Shown piece after piece: positions 8,191 through 17,566 of a stretch of DNA of 64,000 nucleotides. Within the stretch, counting starts at the first letter, position 1. Every line of letters starts with the position of its first letter. The position numbers and the translations under genes were made by a program. The DNA comes from Candidatus Gastranaerophilales bacterium (GTDB taxonomy: Bacteria; Cyanobacteriota; Vampirovibrionia; Gastranaerophilales; Gastranaerophilaceae), in assembly GCA_944325785.1 (NCBI GenBank), contig CALVBN010000007.1, forward strand, positions 59,794 to 123,793, written 5' to 3'. The notes beneath the pieces are model-generated. The model did not search any database and was not told the DNA's origin. It saw only the letters and a list, made by a program, of their open reading frames with translations.

Positions 8191-10758
8191 TCAAAACAGA
8201 TTAAGCTGGGGAGCCAAAATCTCTGAGTCAGCAGATTTTTTGCGTACAGCAAGATTTTTGGAAAAATCTCTCTGCATCCTGCTCATCAACTCTTCGGAGC
8301 GTTTTACAACACTGTTAGGAAGCCCCGCCATTTTGGCGACTTGTATTCCGTAGCTTTTGCTCGCGCCTCCGGGAACGATTTTGCGCAAAAATTCAATTTC
8401 TCCGTTTTCCTCGCTGACTGTTATACGGTAGTTTTTAATCTGCGGGAATGTATTTGTCATTACGTTAAGTTCGTGATAGTGGGTTGCAAAAATACATCTT
8501 GCTTTAATCTTATCCGCAATATATTCCGCAACCGCCCACGCTATTGCGACTCCGTCATATGTGCTTGTTCCGCGCCCTATTTCATCTATCAAGATAAGAC
8601 TTCTGTCTGTTGCACTGTTCAGAATATAAGCCGTTTCTGTCATTTCTACCATAAAAGTAGATTTGCCAAGAGTCAAGTCATCGCTTGCCCCGACGCGTGT
8701 AAATATCTTATCAATAATCCCGATTTCGCCGTAATCAGCAGGTATAAACGAACCAATCTGCGCAAGTATTGCAATAAGCGCATTCTGCCTCATATAAGTT
8801 GATTTACCAGCCATATTCGGTCCGGTTAATATCATAAACTGAGTTTTTGAACTGTCAAAACTTGAAAGCTCAATATCATTCGGCACATATGTTCCGAGCG
8901 GAAGAATTTTTTCCAGAACCGGATGGCGCCCGTTTTTAATATTAAAATCACCGCTTTCATTAATAACCGGACAAACATAATTCTGCTCTACCGCAACAGA
9001 GGCAAAGGAAGCGAACACATCGAGCATTGCAACGCAGTCTGCAATATCGCGAATAATAGTTACAAACTCTTTTGAATAATTGCGGAAATCGCTGAAAATT
9101 TTGTATTCCAGTTCATACGCCTTAACCTGCGCTGTCAAAACTTCATCCTCATGCTTTTTCAGTTCGTCGGTTATAAACCTTTCCCCGCCTGTTAATGTCT
9201 GTTTTCTTATATAATTTGCGGGAACCTTATTCAAATTGGAGTTGGTAACTTCTATATAATACCCGAAAACTCTGTTATATCCGACTTTTAATGTCGAAAT
9301 TCCGGTTTTTTCTCTCTCCTGCTGTTCAAATTTCTTAAGCCAGTCCTCGCCGTTGAACATTAAATCTCTCAAATAGTCCAAATCAGCGTTTACCCCGCTT
9401 TTAATCAACCCGCCTTCCTTGACGGCTGTCGGAGCCTCCTCGCTTATGGTCTGTTCTATTGTATCTGTATAATCCTCCACCGCGCTTAGAGAGTCCTCAA
9501 GCTTTTCGAAAATATTCAATCCTGCGGATTTTGATAATTCAACAAGCGGAGGAACATTGCTTAATGACATTTTTAAACTCAAAAAATCCCTCGGGTTTGC
9601 GGTTCCGTTGCTTAATTTTGTTGAAAGACGCTGAATATCATATATATTATTAAGATGTTTTTCAAGTTCATAGCGAACGGAAGAATTTTCAACAAGCTTT
9701 TTTACAGCCTCCTGCCTTTTCAGTATTCTTGCAGGGTTTTTAAGAGGCTGGCATATCCAGGATTTCAAAAGCCTTGCGCCCATATTGGTATTTGTTTTAT
9801 CAACAGCCCACAAAAGAGAGCCGTACCGGTTTTTTTCTCTTAAAGTTTCAGTAAGTTCAAGGTTTTTCCTTGTACCGGCATCAATTGCCATATATTCGCT
9901 CAGTTCATAGATATCAATCTTTTCAAATTTAGGGAAACCCTCTTTCAAATTTTCCCATATATAAGCAAGCATGCCGGCTGACGCCCTAAATCCGAGCGGG
10001 CATGACTTATACCCCAAAGCATCCAGCGTACTCAGATTAAAAACCTGCTTAAGATTGTTTTGCGCAAAATCATCCTCAAAAACTTTTGCCGGAACTTTTG
10101 AGCAGTTGTAATTATTCACAATCTCATCCGGCAGATCAACAGTTTCTTCCGGTACAATCTGGAACGGCTGGAGTTTCATTTTTTTTGCCGGCGCAATAAC
10201 TTCTGCAGGCTGTATTCTTGCAAGTTCTGTTATAACCGTGTCATAATCGAGTTCTGATGCCTTAAATTCGCCTGTCGAAATATCTGTGTAAGCAAAGCCC
10301 CACTTGTCTTTTTCCTTAAACAAAGCACACATATAATTGTTGCTGTTCTGGTTCAAAAAATTGCTCTCAATAATCGTACCGGCGGTAATAACCCTTACAA
10401 CACCTCTTTTAACAACGCCTTTTGCAAACTTCGGATCCTCTAACTGCTCGCAGATTGCAACTTTAATATCTTTTGCAACAAGCTTTTCCAGATATCCGTC
10501 AAGCGCCTTTACAGGAATCCCCGCAAGCGGTATTCTGCCGAGTTTTGCCCCGCAGTCGCGCCCCGTAAGCGTCAATTCAAGCTCGCGGGATAAAACAACC
10601 GCATCTTCAAAAAATGTTTCGTAAAAGTCGCCCATCCTATAGAGCAGAAGGCTATCGGGGTTCTCTCTTTTTATCTCCAAAAACCTCTGCATTGCAGGTG
10701 TGGCATCCTCGATACAAACATCCGACGTATTAACAAGATTGATTTCAGACTTTGTCAT
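8191..10758 (-). CDS. mutS: DNA mismatch repair protein MutS
   Basis: A full-length 855-residue MutS. The N-terminal mismatch-binding domain has the Phe-x-Glu pair in MGDFYETFFEDA, followed by connector, lever and clamp domains, and the ATPase with GPNMAGKSTYMRQ (Walker A) and LIDEIGRGTS (Walker B). The C-terminus is short. It recognises mismatches and starts repair with MutL, which is not in this window. It diverges from a small membrane protein gene. TACAAT lies seven nucleotides before its ATG with no clear ribosome binding site, so the mRNA may be leaderless. Confidence 0.97.
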   Translation of the reverse strand: MTKSEINLVNTSDVCIEDATPAMQRFLEIKRENPDSLLLYRMGDFYETFFEDAVVLSRELELTLTGRDCGAKLGRIPLAGIPVKALDGYLEKLVAKDIKVAICEQLEDPKFAKGVVKRGVVRVITAGTIIESNFLNQNSNNYMCALFKEKDKWGFAYTDISTGEFKASELDYDTVITELARIQPAEVIAPAKKMKLQPFQIVPEETVDLPDEIVNNYNCSKVPAKVFEDDFAQNNLKQVFNLSTLDALGYKSCPLGFRASAGMLAYIWENLKEGFPKFEKIDIYELSEYMAIDAGTRKNLELTETLREKNRYGSLLWAVDKTNTNMGARLLKSWICQPLKNPARILKRQEAVKKLVENSSVRYELEKHLNNIYDIQRLSTKLSNGTANPRDFLSLKMSLSNVPPLVELSKSAGLNIFEKLEDSLSAVEDYTDTIEQTISEEAPTAVKEGGLIKSGVNADLDYLRDLMFNGEDWLKKFEQQEREKTGISTLKVGYNRVFGYYIEVTNSNLNKVPANYIRKQTLTGGERFITDELKKHEDEVLTAQVKAYELEYKIFSDFRNYSKEFVTIIRDIADCVAMLDVFASFASVAVEQNYVCPVINESGDFNIKNGRHPVLEKILPLGTYVPNDIELSSFDSSKTQFMILTGPNMAGKSTYMRQNALIAILAQIGSFIPADYGEIGIIDKIFTRVGASDDLTLGKSTFMVEMTETAYILNSATDRSLILIDEIGRGTSTYDGVAIAWAVAEYIADKIKARCIFATHYHELNVMTNTFPQIKNYRITVSEENGEIEFLRKIVPGGASKSYGIQVAKMAGLPNSVVKRSEELMSRMQRDFSKNLAVRKKSADSEILAPQLNLF

Positions 10759-10765
10759 AGTTATA

Positions 10766-10771
10766 ATTGTA
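10766..10771 (-). promoter_or_regulatory. Predicted -10 box of mutS (leaderless type)
   Basis: On the minus strand TACAAT is followed by seven nucleotides and the mutS ATG, with no ribosome binding site in between. Confidence 0.4.
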
Positions 10772-10797
10772 CATAATATTTACTGGAGGTGCAAGTA

Positions 10798-11415
10798 ATG
10801 TTTAGATTGATAAAAATAATTTTTAATGCTTTTTTGCTTGTCCTTGCAGTAATCGGCTTTAATGCAATCGGCGGTCAAAAATACGTAGAATCCGCTAAAG
10901 TCTGTATCGTAAAATTTATACAGGAACATGCCGTAGAAAGCGCTAAAAAAATCGGTGATTTTTCTAAACTAAACGAAGAGTTTCAAATAGATAATGCCGT
11001 TAATCTTGCAGGCTATAAAGCAGTGCTTGCAGAGCATAAAGCCTCCGGACAAAAAATGCTTATTGTTGATTCCGGCAAAAAACCGCTTTTAACGCAGAAT
11101 GATATAAAAAGCAGTGAAGTTGATAAAAAACTAAAAGAGCTTGCCAATAATTTCAAATATCAGGCAATAACTCTTCAAGATATAAAAATAACCGGCAGAG
11201 GAAGCATGAATGTATACGGAAAAGAAGTTCCGTACGCAAAGTTTGAAGCGCACGTTACAAAGCTTCCGTTCTCTGATGTAGCCGGAATTGTAGCAAGTGT
11301 TCAAACCTCTGACGGTTCAGAAAAATTAGCTATTTCACTCAGCGAAAAAGATAAATATTCACAGCTTATCACAAACGAGTTTTACAAGGGAGTGCATGAA
11401 GGGAGAAAGGAGTAA
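10798..11415 (+). CDS. Small single-pass membrane protein of unknown function
   Basis: A 205-residue protein I do not recognise. It starts with one hydrophobic helix (about residues 5-25, MFRLIKIIFNAFLLVLAVIGF) and continues as a charged, probably extracytoplasmic part with no Cys-rich or catalytic motif. The start at 10798 is set by a GGAGG sequence eight nucleotides upstream; an in-frame GTG at 10789 has no such site. It diverges from mutS, and a dispersed repeat follows it. Confidence 0.6.
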   Translation: MFRLIKIIFNAFLLVLAVIGFNAIGGQKYVESAKVCIVKFIQEHAVESAKKIGDFSKLNEEFQIDNAVNLAGYKAVLAEHKASGQKMLIVDSGKKPLLTQNDIKSSEVDKKLKELANNFKYQAITLQDIKITGRGSMNVYGKEVPYAKFEAHVTKLPFSDVAGIVASVQTSDGSEKLAISLSEKDKYSQLITNEFYKGVHEGRKE

Positions 11416-11439
11416 TTGAAGAATTAAGTGAGTCATAAG

Positions 11440-11520
11440 TCGTGGTTATAGAATTTCTTTAATTATGCTTTTTTCACTTATATCATTTTTGATACCACGA
11501 TTCACGAGTTTCGATTCACA
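11440..11520. repeat. Dispersed repeat, copy 1 (GTGGTTATAGAATTT core)
   Basis: A stretch starting GTGGTTATAGAATTTCTTTA is also found, slightly changed, at about 15163-15195. It also contains CGTGGTTAT and its near-complement further on (ATACCACG), so it can fold. It lies between two genes and has no coding potential. Confidence 0.4.
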
Positions 11521-11593
11521 ATTCACCCCCCAATCCCCCCCTAAAATTTCAAACATTATACCCATACCTGCCCTTGTGATATAATAAAAAGGT

Positions 11594-12658
11594 ATGAAAC
11601 GAATTCTGAAAAAACTGTTTTCTAAAGTAACGCTCATTATTCTGATATGTATCCTTGCGCTTTTAGTCTTTTTCTTCTGGGGCTGGCTGGAAAAGCAGGC
11701 TATGAAAGTTAAAGGGATGTATTATATTTACAAAGGCGATCAGGCTTATGCACAGGATAACATGGCAAAAACACTTGAATTCTATGAAGAAGGACTTAAG
11801 CTTTATCCGGAACATTATGAGGCCTGGTTTAACCTCGGAAACATCTACGCTGTTTATGAAGATTACTATTCAGCGGTTGATGCGTATGAACATGCCATTA
11901 AGTATAATCCCAAATACGTTCTTGCGCGCATGAACCTCGGTATTGTCTATTCCGAAGATTTAGGATTTTTTGACGAAGCAATCGAACAGTTTGATACAAT
12001 TACACAGATAAGACTGCTGAAATTGTGGATACCTTTTGTTTACAGCAACGTAAAAAGCGTGCGCGGAAACAGAGGTATCGCATACTACAACAAAGGCGTT
12101 GCCTATAAACAGAAAGCTATGTATCTTCCGCTTGAAAAAAGATATTTGGCATACAAATATCTCGGCGAAGCAGTAGAAGCCTATAAAAAAGCATTAAAAA
12201 TACTTAAGAAGAATTATGATATTTATTATAACAAAGCTGTTGCACACCATCTGCGCGGCGAATACAGAGAGGCAGGGCTTGATTACTGCAAAGCAATAGA
12301 GCTTGAGCCAATGAGGTTTGAAGCGCATTATAATCTTGCGGTGCTTTTGCGCTCTCTTAACAGATATAATGATTCAATGCTGGAACTTCAAAAAGCCGCT
12401 ATGCTTATACTGGAAGAGCCGGACGCATCAGGACTGCAGACAGCGTATATTTTTAATCTGCTGAACGAAGTAACGCGCAGTTTTATTTCAAGCGATGAAT
12501 ATTATACCCAGAAACTTACGGAAGAGCCGACTGCAGGCGGAAGCTACACATATATTAACGGCAAAATTGTGCCGGATGAAGAATTTGATAAAGCAATACT
12601 GAAAAATTTCAAGACCTGCGCGGGATTTGAATTTTTTAATGAGGAAGAAGAATATTAA
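11594..12658 (+). CDS. Membrane-anchored TPR protein
   Basis: A 354-residue protein with one N-terminal membrane helix (about 10-28, followed by WGWLEKQAMK) and at least five tetratricopeptide repeats, for example EHYEAWFNLGNIYAVYED, PKYVLARMNLGIVYSED and PMRFEAHYNLAVLLRSLN. TPR arrays bind other proteins; the partner is unknown. Its TAA overlaps the ATG of the GAF-GGDEF gene, so the two are translationally coupled, which hints that it scaffolds or regulates that cyclase. A TATAAT eight nucleotides upstream plus an AAAAGG sequence precede the start. Confidence 0.8.
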   Translation: MKRILKKLFSKVTLIILICILALLVFFFWGWLEKQAMKVKGMYYIYKGDQAYAQDNMAKTLEFYEEGLKLYPEHYEAWFNLGNIYAVYEDYYSAVDAYEHAIKYNPKYVLARMNLGIVYSEDLGFFDEAIEQFDTITQIRLLKLWIPFVYSNVKSVRGNRGIAYYNKGVAYKQKAMYLPLEKRYLAYKYLGEAVEAYKKALKILKKNYDIYYNKAVAHHLRGEYREAGLDYCKAIELEPMRFEAHYNLAVLLRSLNRYNDSMLELQKAAMLILEEPDASGLQTAYIFNLLNEVTRSFISSDEYYTQKLTEEPTAGGSYTYINGKIVPDEEFDKAILKNFKTCAGFEFFNEEEEY

Positions 12659-14055
12659 TGGAAAACAAAGAGCTTCATTTTTTAACAGAAGTTTCGGATG
12701 TACTGGCTCAAAAGGTTGATACATCAAAACTTGCGGAAAACTTAAAAAATATCATAACAAAATATACTCCGCTTAAAAATCTTTCAATATACGTTTTTGA
12801 TACAACAACCGGAACATTGCGCGACTGCAAAAACAACTGGCAAGTTATGGAGGACGCACCGGAGATTTATAACGCATACAAGGATATTGAAAACCACGAT
12901 TTTGTCATTAATTCTAAAGCCTATAAACTCCCGCCGGTCATCGGAGAGATTACATTCAAGATAAATTCGCTTTTTATGCCGGTAGTTAAGGACGAAAACA
13001 TTTTCGGAATTACGGAACTTGTTTTTGAAAATGATACACAGATTAATATGGAGTTTTTGTTCTTGATGAAAATTCTGGCAGGACAGATTTCCCTAAAGCT
13101 CCAGAATATCGTTCTTGACGAGCAGTCAAGAATAAATGTCGAGTTTCATGATTCAATGAAAAACATAGCAAAAATTATTGAAACGCAGTATGAATTGAAT
13201 TATATTGTGCCTTTGATAGGCGAAATGCTTGACAGATTTATTTCTGATCACTTAATATATGTATTTTTAAAACAGAATAACGAATTCACCCTCGTCTGGC
13301 CGAAAGCCTGCAAAGATGAAAGAATATATGAAATCTTAAAACAGCTTTCGCCTCAAACGCCTTATGTGCTTACAAACGACGACAAAATCGGTGCATTTCC
13401 TCTGACTTCTGAGGGCGAAATAACCGGCTGTATTGTTGCAAGAAGCACTCTTGATAAGCTTTCAACCCGTGATATCAGTTATCTTGAACAGCTTACAAGA
13501 CAATCCGCAATTACGATTAACCGCGCAAATGCCTATGCGAAAATATTGCAATATGCAACACTTGACGCACTTACGGGCTTGAATAACAGACGTCAGTTTG
13601 AAGTCCGTCTGAAACAGGAAATTGCAACAACAAAAAGACAAAAAAATCCTCTTTGCGCAATGATGATTGATATTGATTTCTTTAAAAAAGTCAACGATAC
13701 ATACGGGCATGCAAGCGGTGATGCCGTTTTAAGAGCAGTGGCTTCCGTTATCAAAGAGCATTTAAGAGAATCTGATATTCCGTCAAGGTACGGCGGAGAA
13801 GAGTTTGCGGTTCTTCTGCCATACACGCATATAGATGAAGCGCAGATTGTAGGCGAAAGATTGAGAAAAGCCGTCGAAAGCACGCCGGTTCCTATTGACA
13901 AAAAAAATATAAATGTGACAATAAGTATGGGTTTAGCCGAATTTAACCCCGAAGAAACCGGAGAAGAATTATTTGAACGCGCAGACAAAGCTTTGTATGA
14001 AGCCAAAGAAAGCGGAAGGAACAGGGTATGTATAAACAAAGATGCAAAACTTTAG
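12658..14055 (+). CDS. GAF-GGDEF diguanylate cyclase
   Basis: A 465-residue protein with GAF-like sensory regions in the first 300 residues and a C-terminal GGDEF domain that starts at DALTGLNNRRQFE. The active-site loop is RYGGEEF (GGEEF at 379-383), and Arg370-x-x-Asp373, five residues upstream, forms an intact inhibitory site. It should therefore make cyclic di-GMP and be subject to product feedback. It is coupled to the TPR gene before it and overlaps tsaE after it by 28 nt. It is soluble. Two HD-GYP proteins about 5-8 kb upstream are possible counterparts. Confidence 0.9.
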   Translation: MENKELHFLTEVSDVLAQKVDTSKLAENLKNIITKYTPLKNLSIYVFDTTTGTLRDCKNNWQVMEDAPEIYNAYKDIENHDFVINSKAYKLPPVIGEITFKINSLFMPVVKDENIFGITELVFENDTQINMEFLFLMKILAGQISLKLQNIVLDEQSRINVEFHDSMKNIAKIIETQYELNYIVPLIGEMLDRFISDHLIYVFLKQNNEFTLVWPKACKDERIYEILKQLSPQTPYVLTNDDKIGAFPLTSEGEITGCIVARSTLDKLSTRDISYLEQLTRQSAITINRANAYAKILQYATLDALTGLNNRRQFEVRLKQEIATTKRQKNPLCAMMIDIDFFKKVNDTYGHASGDAVLRAVASVIKEHLRESDIPSRYGGEEFAVLLPYTHIDEAQIVGERLRKAVESTPVPIDKKNINVTISMGLAEFNPEETGEELFERADKALYEAKESGRNRVCINKDAKL

Positions 14056-14492
14056 ATGACACAAAGGCTCTTGCTTATAAATTCGCAGAGCTTGTAAAAG
14101 ATGACGGATGTTTTGTAAACCTTTACGGCGAAATCGGAGCCGGCAAAACAGCCTTTGTCAAGCTTGTTGCAGAAGCTCTCGGTATTAAAGAAAAAGTTAC
14201 AAGCCCGAGTTTTGTTATACTGAACGAATACCACAGTGCATCCATTCCTGTTTACCATTTTGATTTGTACAGACTGGAACACGCGGGAATAAAAACTATT
14301 ACGGATGAACTCAGGGAATATTCCGAAGGCAAAAAGATAACTTTTGTTGAGTGGGCAGAATTCTCTCAAGGCGAACTTCCGTTTGACAGAATAGAAATTA
14401 ATGTCACATATGACGATGATGACAGCAGAGTTTATGAATTTAATTCTATAGGCGAAAAAAATATGAAAATTATAGAAGGATTAAAAAAGTGA
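14028..14492 (+). CDS. tsaE: tRNA t6A biosynthesis ATPase TsaE
   Basis: A 154-residue P-loop ATPase with Walker A GEIGAGKTAF and the family motifs TSPSFVILNEY and HFDLYRL. TsaE works with TsaB and TsaD to make N6-threonylcarbamoyl-adenosine at position 37 of ANN-decoding tRNAs. It overlaps the end of the GGDEF gene by 28 nt and the GTG start of tsaB by 4 nt, so it lies inside a tightly coupled operon. TsaC and TsaD are not in the window. Confidence 0.93.
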   Translation: MYKQRCKTLDDTKALAYKFAELVKDDGCFVNLYGEIGAGKTAFVKLVAEALGIKEKVTSPSFVILNEYHSASIPVYHFDLYRLEHAGIKTITDELREYSEGKKITFVEWAEFSQGELPFDRIEINVTYDDDDSRVYEFNSIGEKNMKIIEGLKK

Positions 14493-15124
14493 AGATACTG
14501 GCTTTTGACACCTGTCTTGATAAAACTTACGTAACACTGAGCGAAGACAGTAATATAATTAAAAGTGAAACAATTTTATCCGACGGCAAAAACTACCATT
14601 CTGCGTATCTGCTGTCGACGATTGTGCGGATATTGAAAGAGAATAATTTGACTCCGCAGGATATAGAGATGATTGCAACTGATATCGGTCCGGGGAGTTT
14701 CACCGGAATAAGAGCCTGCACAACTGTTGCAAGAGTTTTAGCCCAGCAGTTAGAGGCTGTTAAGCCGGAAGCCGGAATTAAAACAGCCGGAGTTTCTTCA
14801 CTGGAGATTTTATCCAAAATCCTCGGCGGGGATAATCTTGTCGCATTGGATGCAAGAAAAAACAAAGCTTATGTATATGACGGCAAGATTCTCGGTGCAG
14901 TAGAGCTTGAAGAAGTTGATAAAATGGTTAAAGACAGAGTTTTGATAACAGATGACAGCCTGCTTCCGCGCTTCAGTCAGTATACAGACAAAGCTGTTTC
15001 ATACCAGGCAGGCGATTATCCGCTGGGTGAAATCCTTGCAAAACTTGCGCTTAATAAAACAGAAACCGACTGGAGAAAATTAAAACCCCTGTATATTCAA
15101 CCGCCTCCGGTGTTTGGGAAGTAA
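14489..15124 (+). CDS. tsaB: tRNA t6A biosynthesis protein TsaB
   Basis: A 211-residue ASKHA-fold protein with the TsaB markers ILAFDTC at the start and IGPGSFTGIRAC in the middle. It is the non-catalytic scaffold that dimerises with TsaD in t6A formation. Its GTG start overlaps the tsaE stop (GTGA). Length is close to the usual 200-230 residues. The gene ends an operon that begins with the TPR gene at 11594, and a repeat-bearing gap follows. Confidence 0.92.
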   Translation: MKILAFDTCLDKTYVTLSEDSNIIKSETILSDGKNYHSAYLLSTIVRILKENNLTPQDIEMIATDIGPGSFTGIRACTTVARVLAQQLEAVKPEAGIKTAGVSSLEILSKILGGDNLVALDARKNKAYVYDGKILGAVELEEVDKMVKDRVLITDDSLLPRFSQYTDKAVSYQAGDYPLGEILAKLALNKTETDWRKLKPLYIQPPPVFGK

Positions 15125-15159
15125 TTAGGGTGTATGGTTTAATTCGTGAATAGTGAAGA

Positions 15160-15230
15160 GTGGTTATAGAATTTTTTAATTGAGCTTTGTTTAGTTGGAT
15201 TATTAAATCACAAGCCCGCCAAGAATGACA
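15160..15230. repeat. Dispersed repeat, copy 2 (GTGGTTATAGAATTT core)
   Basis: Matches the sequence at about 11440-11475 over roughly 30 nt starting at GTGGTTATAGAATTTT. It lies in the 213-nt gap between tsaB and the SEC-C gene, which otherwise shows no gene. Confidence 0.4.
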
Positions 15231-15337
15231 GTAGGTTTTAAGCCGTAAACGTTCAGAAAGGCGTGCAGTGCCTAACGGTATTATTGCTAAATTATTATGG
15301 TTACGATATCCTTATATAAGTGAGGAGATAGCATAAA

Positions 15338-16588
15338 ATGACAGTTATAGAAAAAATTAATGAAATTAATGATGTTGTAAAAGATATTTTTGAATTCACT
15401 CAAAAAAATGAAGTCGTCAAAGCGGATTTTGATGAGTATCTGGCTACAATCGGCGCAAGAAATATTCCGCTTAACCAGATGGAAAAGATTTTTCTGCCGT
15501 ATATTTTTGAGCGTAAGATTAATAACAAATCAATACTTGAAATGTTTGAAGATGATAACGGCTCAAAACCTATTATTGACAGCTTATTGAATACGCAGGC
15601 ATCAATTTTTGAAATCAAGAAGATTTTAAAAAACGGATTTGAACTTTATAACTTGATTAATGAAAAAATTTATAAAGTTTTATCGCTTACAAAAATGACC
15701 AGTTTCCGCGGAATATACGCCGGGCAGTTTATAGCAGCAAGAATATTTAAGTTTGAAGACGAATATTATTTGATAGAGATTTCAAGCGTGCTTTCTCACT
15801 CACAAAAAGAAGAAGCATACAGATACGCTGTAATGAAGCTGGTGCAGACTCCAAGAATGCTTTATCTTGATAATCCGGAAAAAGAAGAAGAAATCAAGAA
15901 TACAATCGGCGAAATGTATAAAAAGTTTATCAAAGCTTTTGATACTGATATTATCTTGACTACAAATAAACACGCCGATGATATAATAGGCGCATTTAAT
16001 GAAGGTGAAGAAATTGATTTGTCCGATAAGGGATGCGATATTGAAAATTATAAATTTTTCCATGTCAAAGAATTGGATAACAATTATTCTAATTTTCTGG
16101 AAAACTCTATGGGCGGGTTTTCTTCCCATAACGAAACCTATGATGTGGCAGTAATTTTTGATGAAAAGAACGGATTATATGCAATACCTTTCTATCAAAC
16201 TTTCTGCAAGATATTTGAGGACAAAAGTTTGGTTGAAAATGTAAAAGCCTGTGTAGAATACTTTTTGACCAATGATTCAATTCCGAATACTATTCTGGAA
16301 AGAGTTTCTGCCAAATATCCGAACTTTATGGAAGTAATTAATGAGGTCATGGGTACATCTTACAGCTTTGAAGAACTAATTAAGAACTATAAATCGGAAT
16401 ATCTGAATAACAGGATTTATTCATCAGCAACGGTTCTGTATTGCTCGAATGCGTTTTCTGAAATATTTGACTACATTTCAGCACCAAAACCGGAAAAACC
16501 TGCAGTTCCGTCTGAAAAAGTCGGACGCAATGATCCATGCCCTTGCGGAAGCGGAAAGAAATACAAGAATTGTTGCGGGAAAGCATGA
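15338..16588 (+). CDS. SEC-C motif protein of unknown function
   Basis: A 416-residue protein. Only the last 22 residues are recognisable: [20 protein letters not shown] is a SEC-C zinc-binding motif (C-x-C...CC) like that at the C-terminus of SecA. The first 390 residues are rich in Lys, Glu and Asn, have no membrane segment and match no family I know. SEC-C tails usually bind zinc and help a protein dock on ribosomes, SecB or nucleic acid. A GAGGAG ribosome binding site precedes the ATG and a terminator hairpin follows. Confidence 0.75.
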   Translation: MTVIEKINEINDVVKDIFEFTQKNEVVKADFDEYLATIGARNIPLNQMEKIFLPYIFERKINNKSILEMFEDDNGSKPIIDSLLNTQASIFEIKKILKNGFELYNLINEKIYKVLSLTKMTSFRGIYAGQFIAARIFKFEDEYYLIEISSVLSHSQKEEAYRYAVMKLVQTPRMLYLDNPEKEEEIKNTIGEMYKKFIKAFDTDIILTTNKHADDIIGAFNEGEEIDLSDKGCDIENYKFFHVKELDNNYSNFLENSMGGFSSHNETYDVAVIFDEKNGLYAIPFYQTFCKIFEDKSLVENVKACVEYFLTNDSIPNTILERVSAKYPNFMEVINEVMGTSYSFEELIKNYKSEYLNNRIYSSATVLYCSNAFSEIFDYISAPKPEKPAVPSEKVGRNDPCPCGSGKKYKNCCGKA

Positions 16589-16605
16589 AAATAAAATTAA
16601 AAAAA

Positions 16606-16646
16606 AACAAGCTCTTGAGAAGGAAATTTAAGGGCTTGTTTTTACA
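16606..16646 (+). terminator. Rho-independent terminator after the SEC-C gene
   Basis: AACAAGCTCTT pairs with AAGGGCTTGTT (one G-T pair), and the second arm runs into a T tract. Confidence 0.7.
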
Positions 16647-16700
16647 CTAGATTTCTCTCCCACTTGTTTTTTCGTTTTTTTTTTGTTTCAATGGATGTAT

Positions 16701-16726
16701 TGATAATTGAATATGCCGATGTGATG
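16701..16726 (+). repeat. Partial duplicate of the tRNA-Leu 5' end
   Basis: Twenty-five of 26 nucleotides match 16863-16888, covering 14 nt before the tRNA and its first 12 nt (GCCGATGTGATG). The copy then diverges into CCCGAGCGGGAAAG, which looks like a D-arm of another class II tRNA, and does not continue as a tRNA. It appears to be a truncated or chimeric tRNA remnant. Confidence 0.65.
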
Positions 16727-16876
16727 CCCGAGCGGGAAAGCTTAATTTAGTTTTGGCGTGCTGGTATCAATATGGTATAACAATAAAAAGTATGATGGCT
16801 AGGTAAACAATCCAGCGAAGTATGGATATAGACCAATTCCATCACACAAAGTTTTTGAAATTTGATAATTAAATAT

Positions 16877-16960
16877 GCCGATGTGATGGAATTGGTAGAC
16901 GTGCCAGACTCAAAATCTGGTGTAGGCAACTACGTGCCGGTTCGACCCCGGCCATCGGCA
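16877..16960 (+). tRNA. tRNA-Leu (anticodon CAA)
   Basis: The acceptor stem GCCGATG/CATCGGC, anticodon stem CCAGA/TCTGG with loop CTCAAAA (anticodon CAA, codon UUG), a long variable arm typical of leucine tRNA and T-arm GGTTCGACCCC are all present. The 3' CCA is not encoded. A T run follows at once. A 15-nt sequence at 16832-16846 is the exact complement of tRNA positions 16882-16896. Confidence 0.96.
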
Positions 16961-16976
16961 TTTTTTTACACTAGAG

Positions 16977-17255
16977 ATGAAGATATATAATTACATTACA
17001 CCGCAGGTAAATTTCTGTGCGCAAAAATATAATAAAACTATGCAGAAACCTGTTAAACCAATGCAGGACGGCATAAGCACGGCAGGAGCATGGTTTGCCT
17101 TCGGCGTCGCTCTTGATTTACTTTCAAGAAAATGCAGGTTCTCAAAATCACCGATGAAAAATTCTCTGGCTATAAATGGGATAATAGCCGGAGGTGCAGG
17201 CGTATTTACTATTTGCAGAGATATGTATAATAAGAAAAACTCTAACGCGGAATAA
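16977..17255 (+). CDS. Small membrane-associated protein with N-terminal F-C-A motif
   Basis: A 92-residue protein with no family I know. It begins MKIYNYITPQVNFCAQKYN, which has the M-K-I start and the VNFCA motif shared with other proteins here. Two moderately hydrophobic segments follow (about 32-50 and 63-80, the second Gly/Ala-rich, GIIAGGAGVF), so it may associate with a membrane. It starts 16 nt after tRNA-Leu; TACACT lies just before the ATG and no ribosome binding site is seen. Its end overlaps by 14 nt the end of the convergent small secreted protein. Confidence 0.6.
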   Translation: MKIYNYITPQVNFCAQKYNKTMQKPVKPMQDGISTAGAWFAFGVALDLLSRKCRFSKSPMKNSLAINGIIAGGAGVFTICRDMYNKKNSNAE

Positions 17256-17541
17256 TATAACCCCACATTGGTTTTTCCGCACAGGATTTAAGCAGGCATA
17301 TATAAGAAACGCGCATTTTCTTTTGATGTTTAATCTTTAAATCTGCTTGCCCGTATACGATAGAAGAGACAAACTCTCCACCGATTTTCTGTTCGTATTT
17401 GTCTGTAACTTCTAATTTTGACTTTATTTTAACAGGATTGTCATACTGGCATGAATAGAGTTCCGATAAGTAGTCAATACATTCGGAAGCCCGCACCGGC
17501 AGACTGCATAATAATATCGCTAAGCATAATATTCTCTTCAT
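17242..17541 (-). CDS. Small secreted protein with four cysteines
   Basis: A 99-residue precursor. MKRILCLAILLCSLPVRA is a Sec signal peptide with a likely cleavage after VRA. The mature part of about 80 residues has four Cys that could form two disulfides and is otherwise unknown. I chose ATG 17541 over an upstream in-frame start because it begins the signal peptide and because TATCAT lies exactly six nucleotides before it. Confidence 0.65.
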   Translation of the reverse strand: MKRILCLAILLCSLPVRASECIDYLSELYSCQYDNPVKIKSKLEVTDKYEQKIGGEFVSSIVYGQADLKIKHQKKMRVSYICLLKSCAEKPMWGYIIPR

Positions 17542-17547
17542 ACAAGA

Positions 17548-17553
17548 ATGATA
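17548..17553 (-). promoter_or_regulatory. Predicted -10 box of a leaderless mRNA (small secreted protein)
   Basis: On the minus strand TATCAT, six nucleotides, then ATG, with no ribosome binding site. Confidence 0.45.
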
Positions 17554-17566
17554 ACACAAACTTTTA

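Noticed and set aside
16701..16780. Second functional tRNA
   Set aside because: Only the 5' acceptor strand and a D-arm-like part exist; no matching 3' strand, anticodon stem or T-arm.
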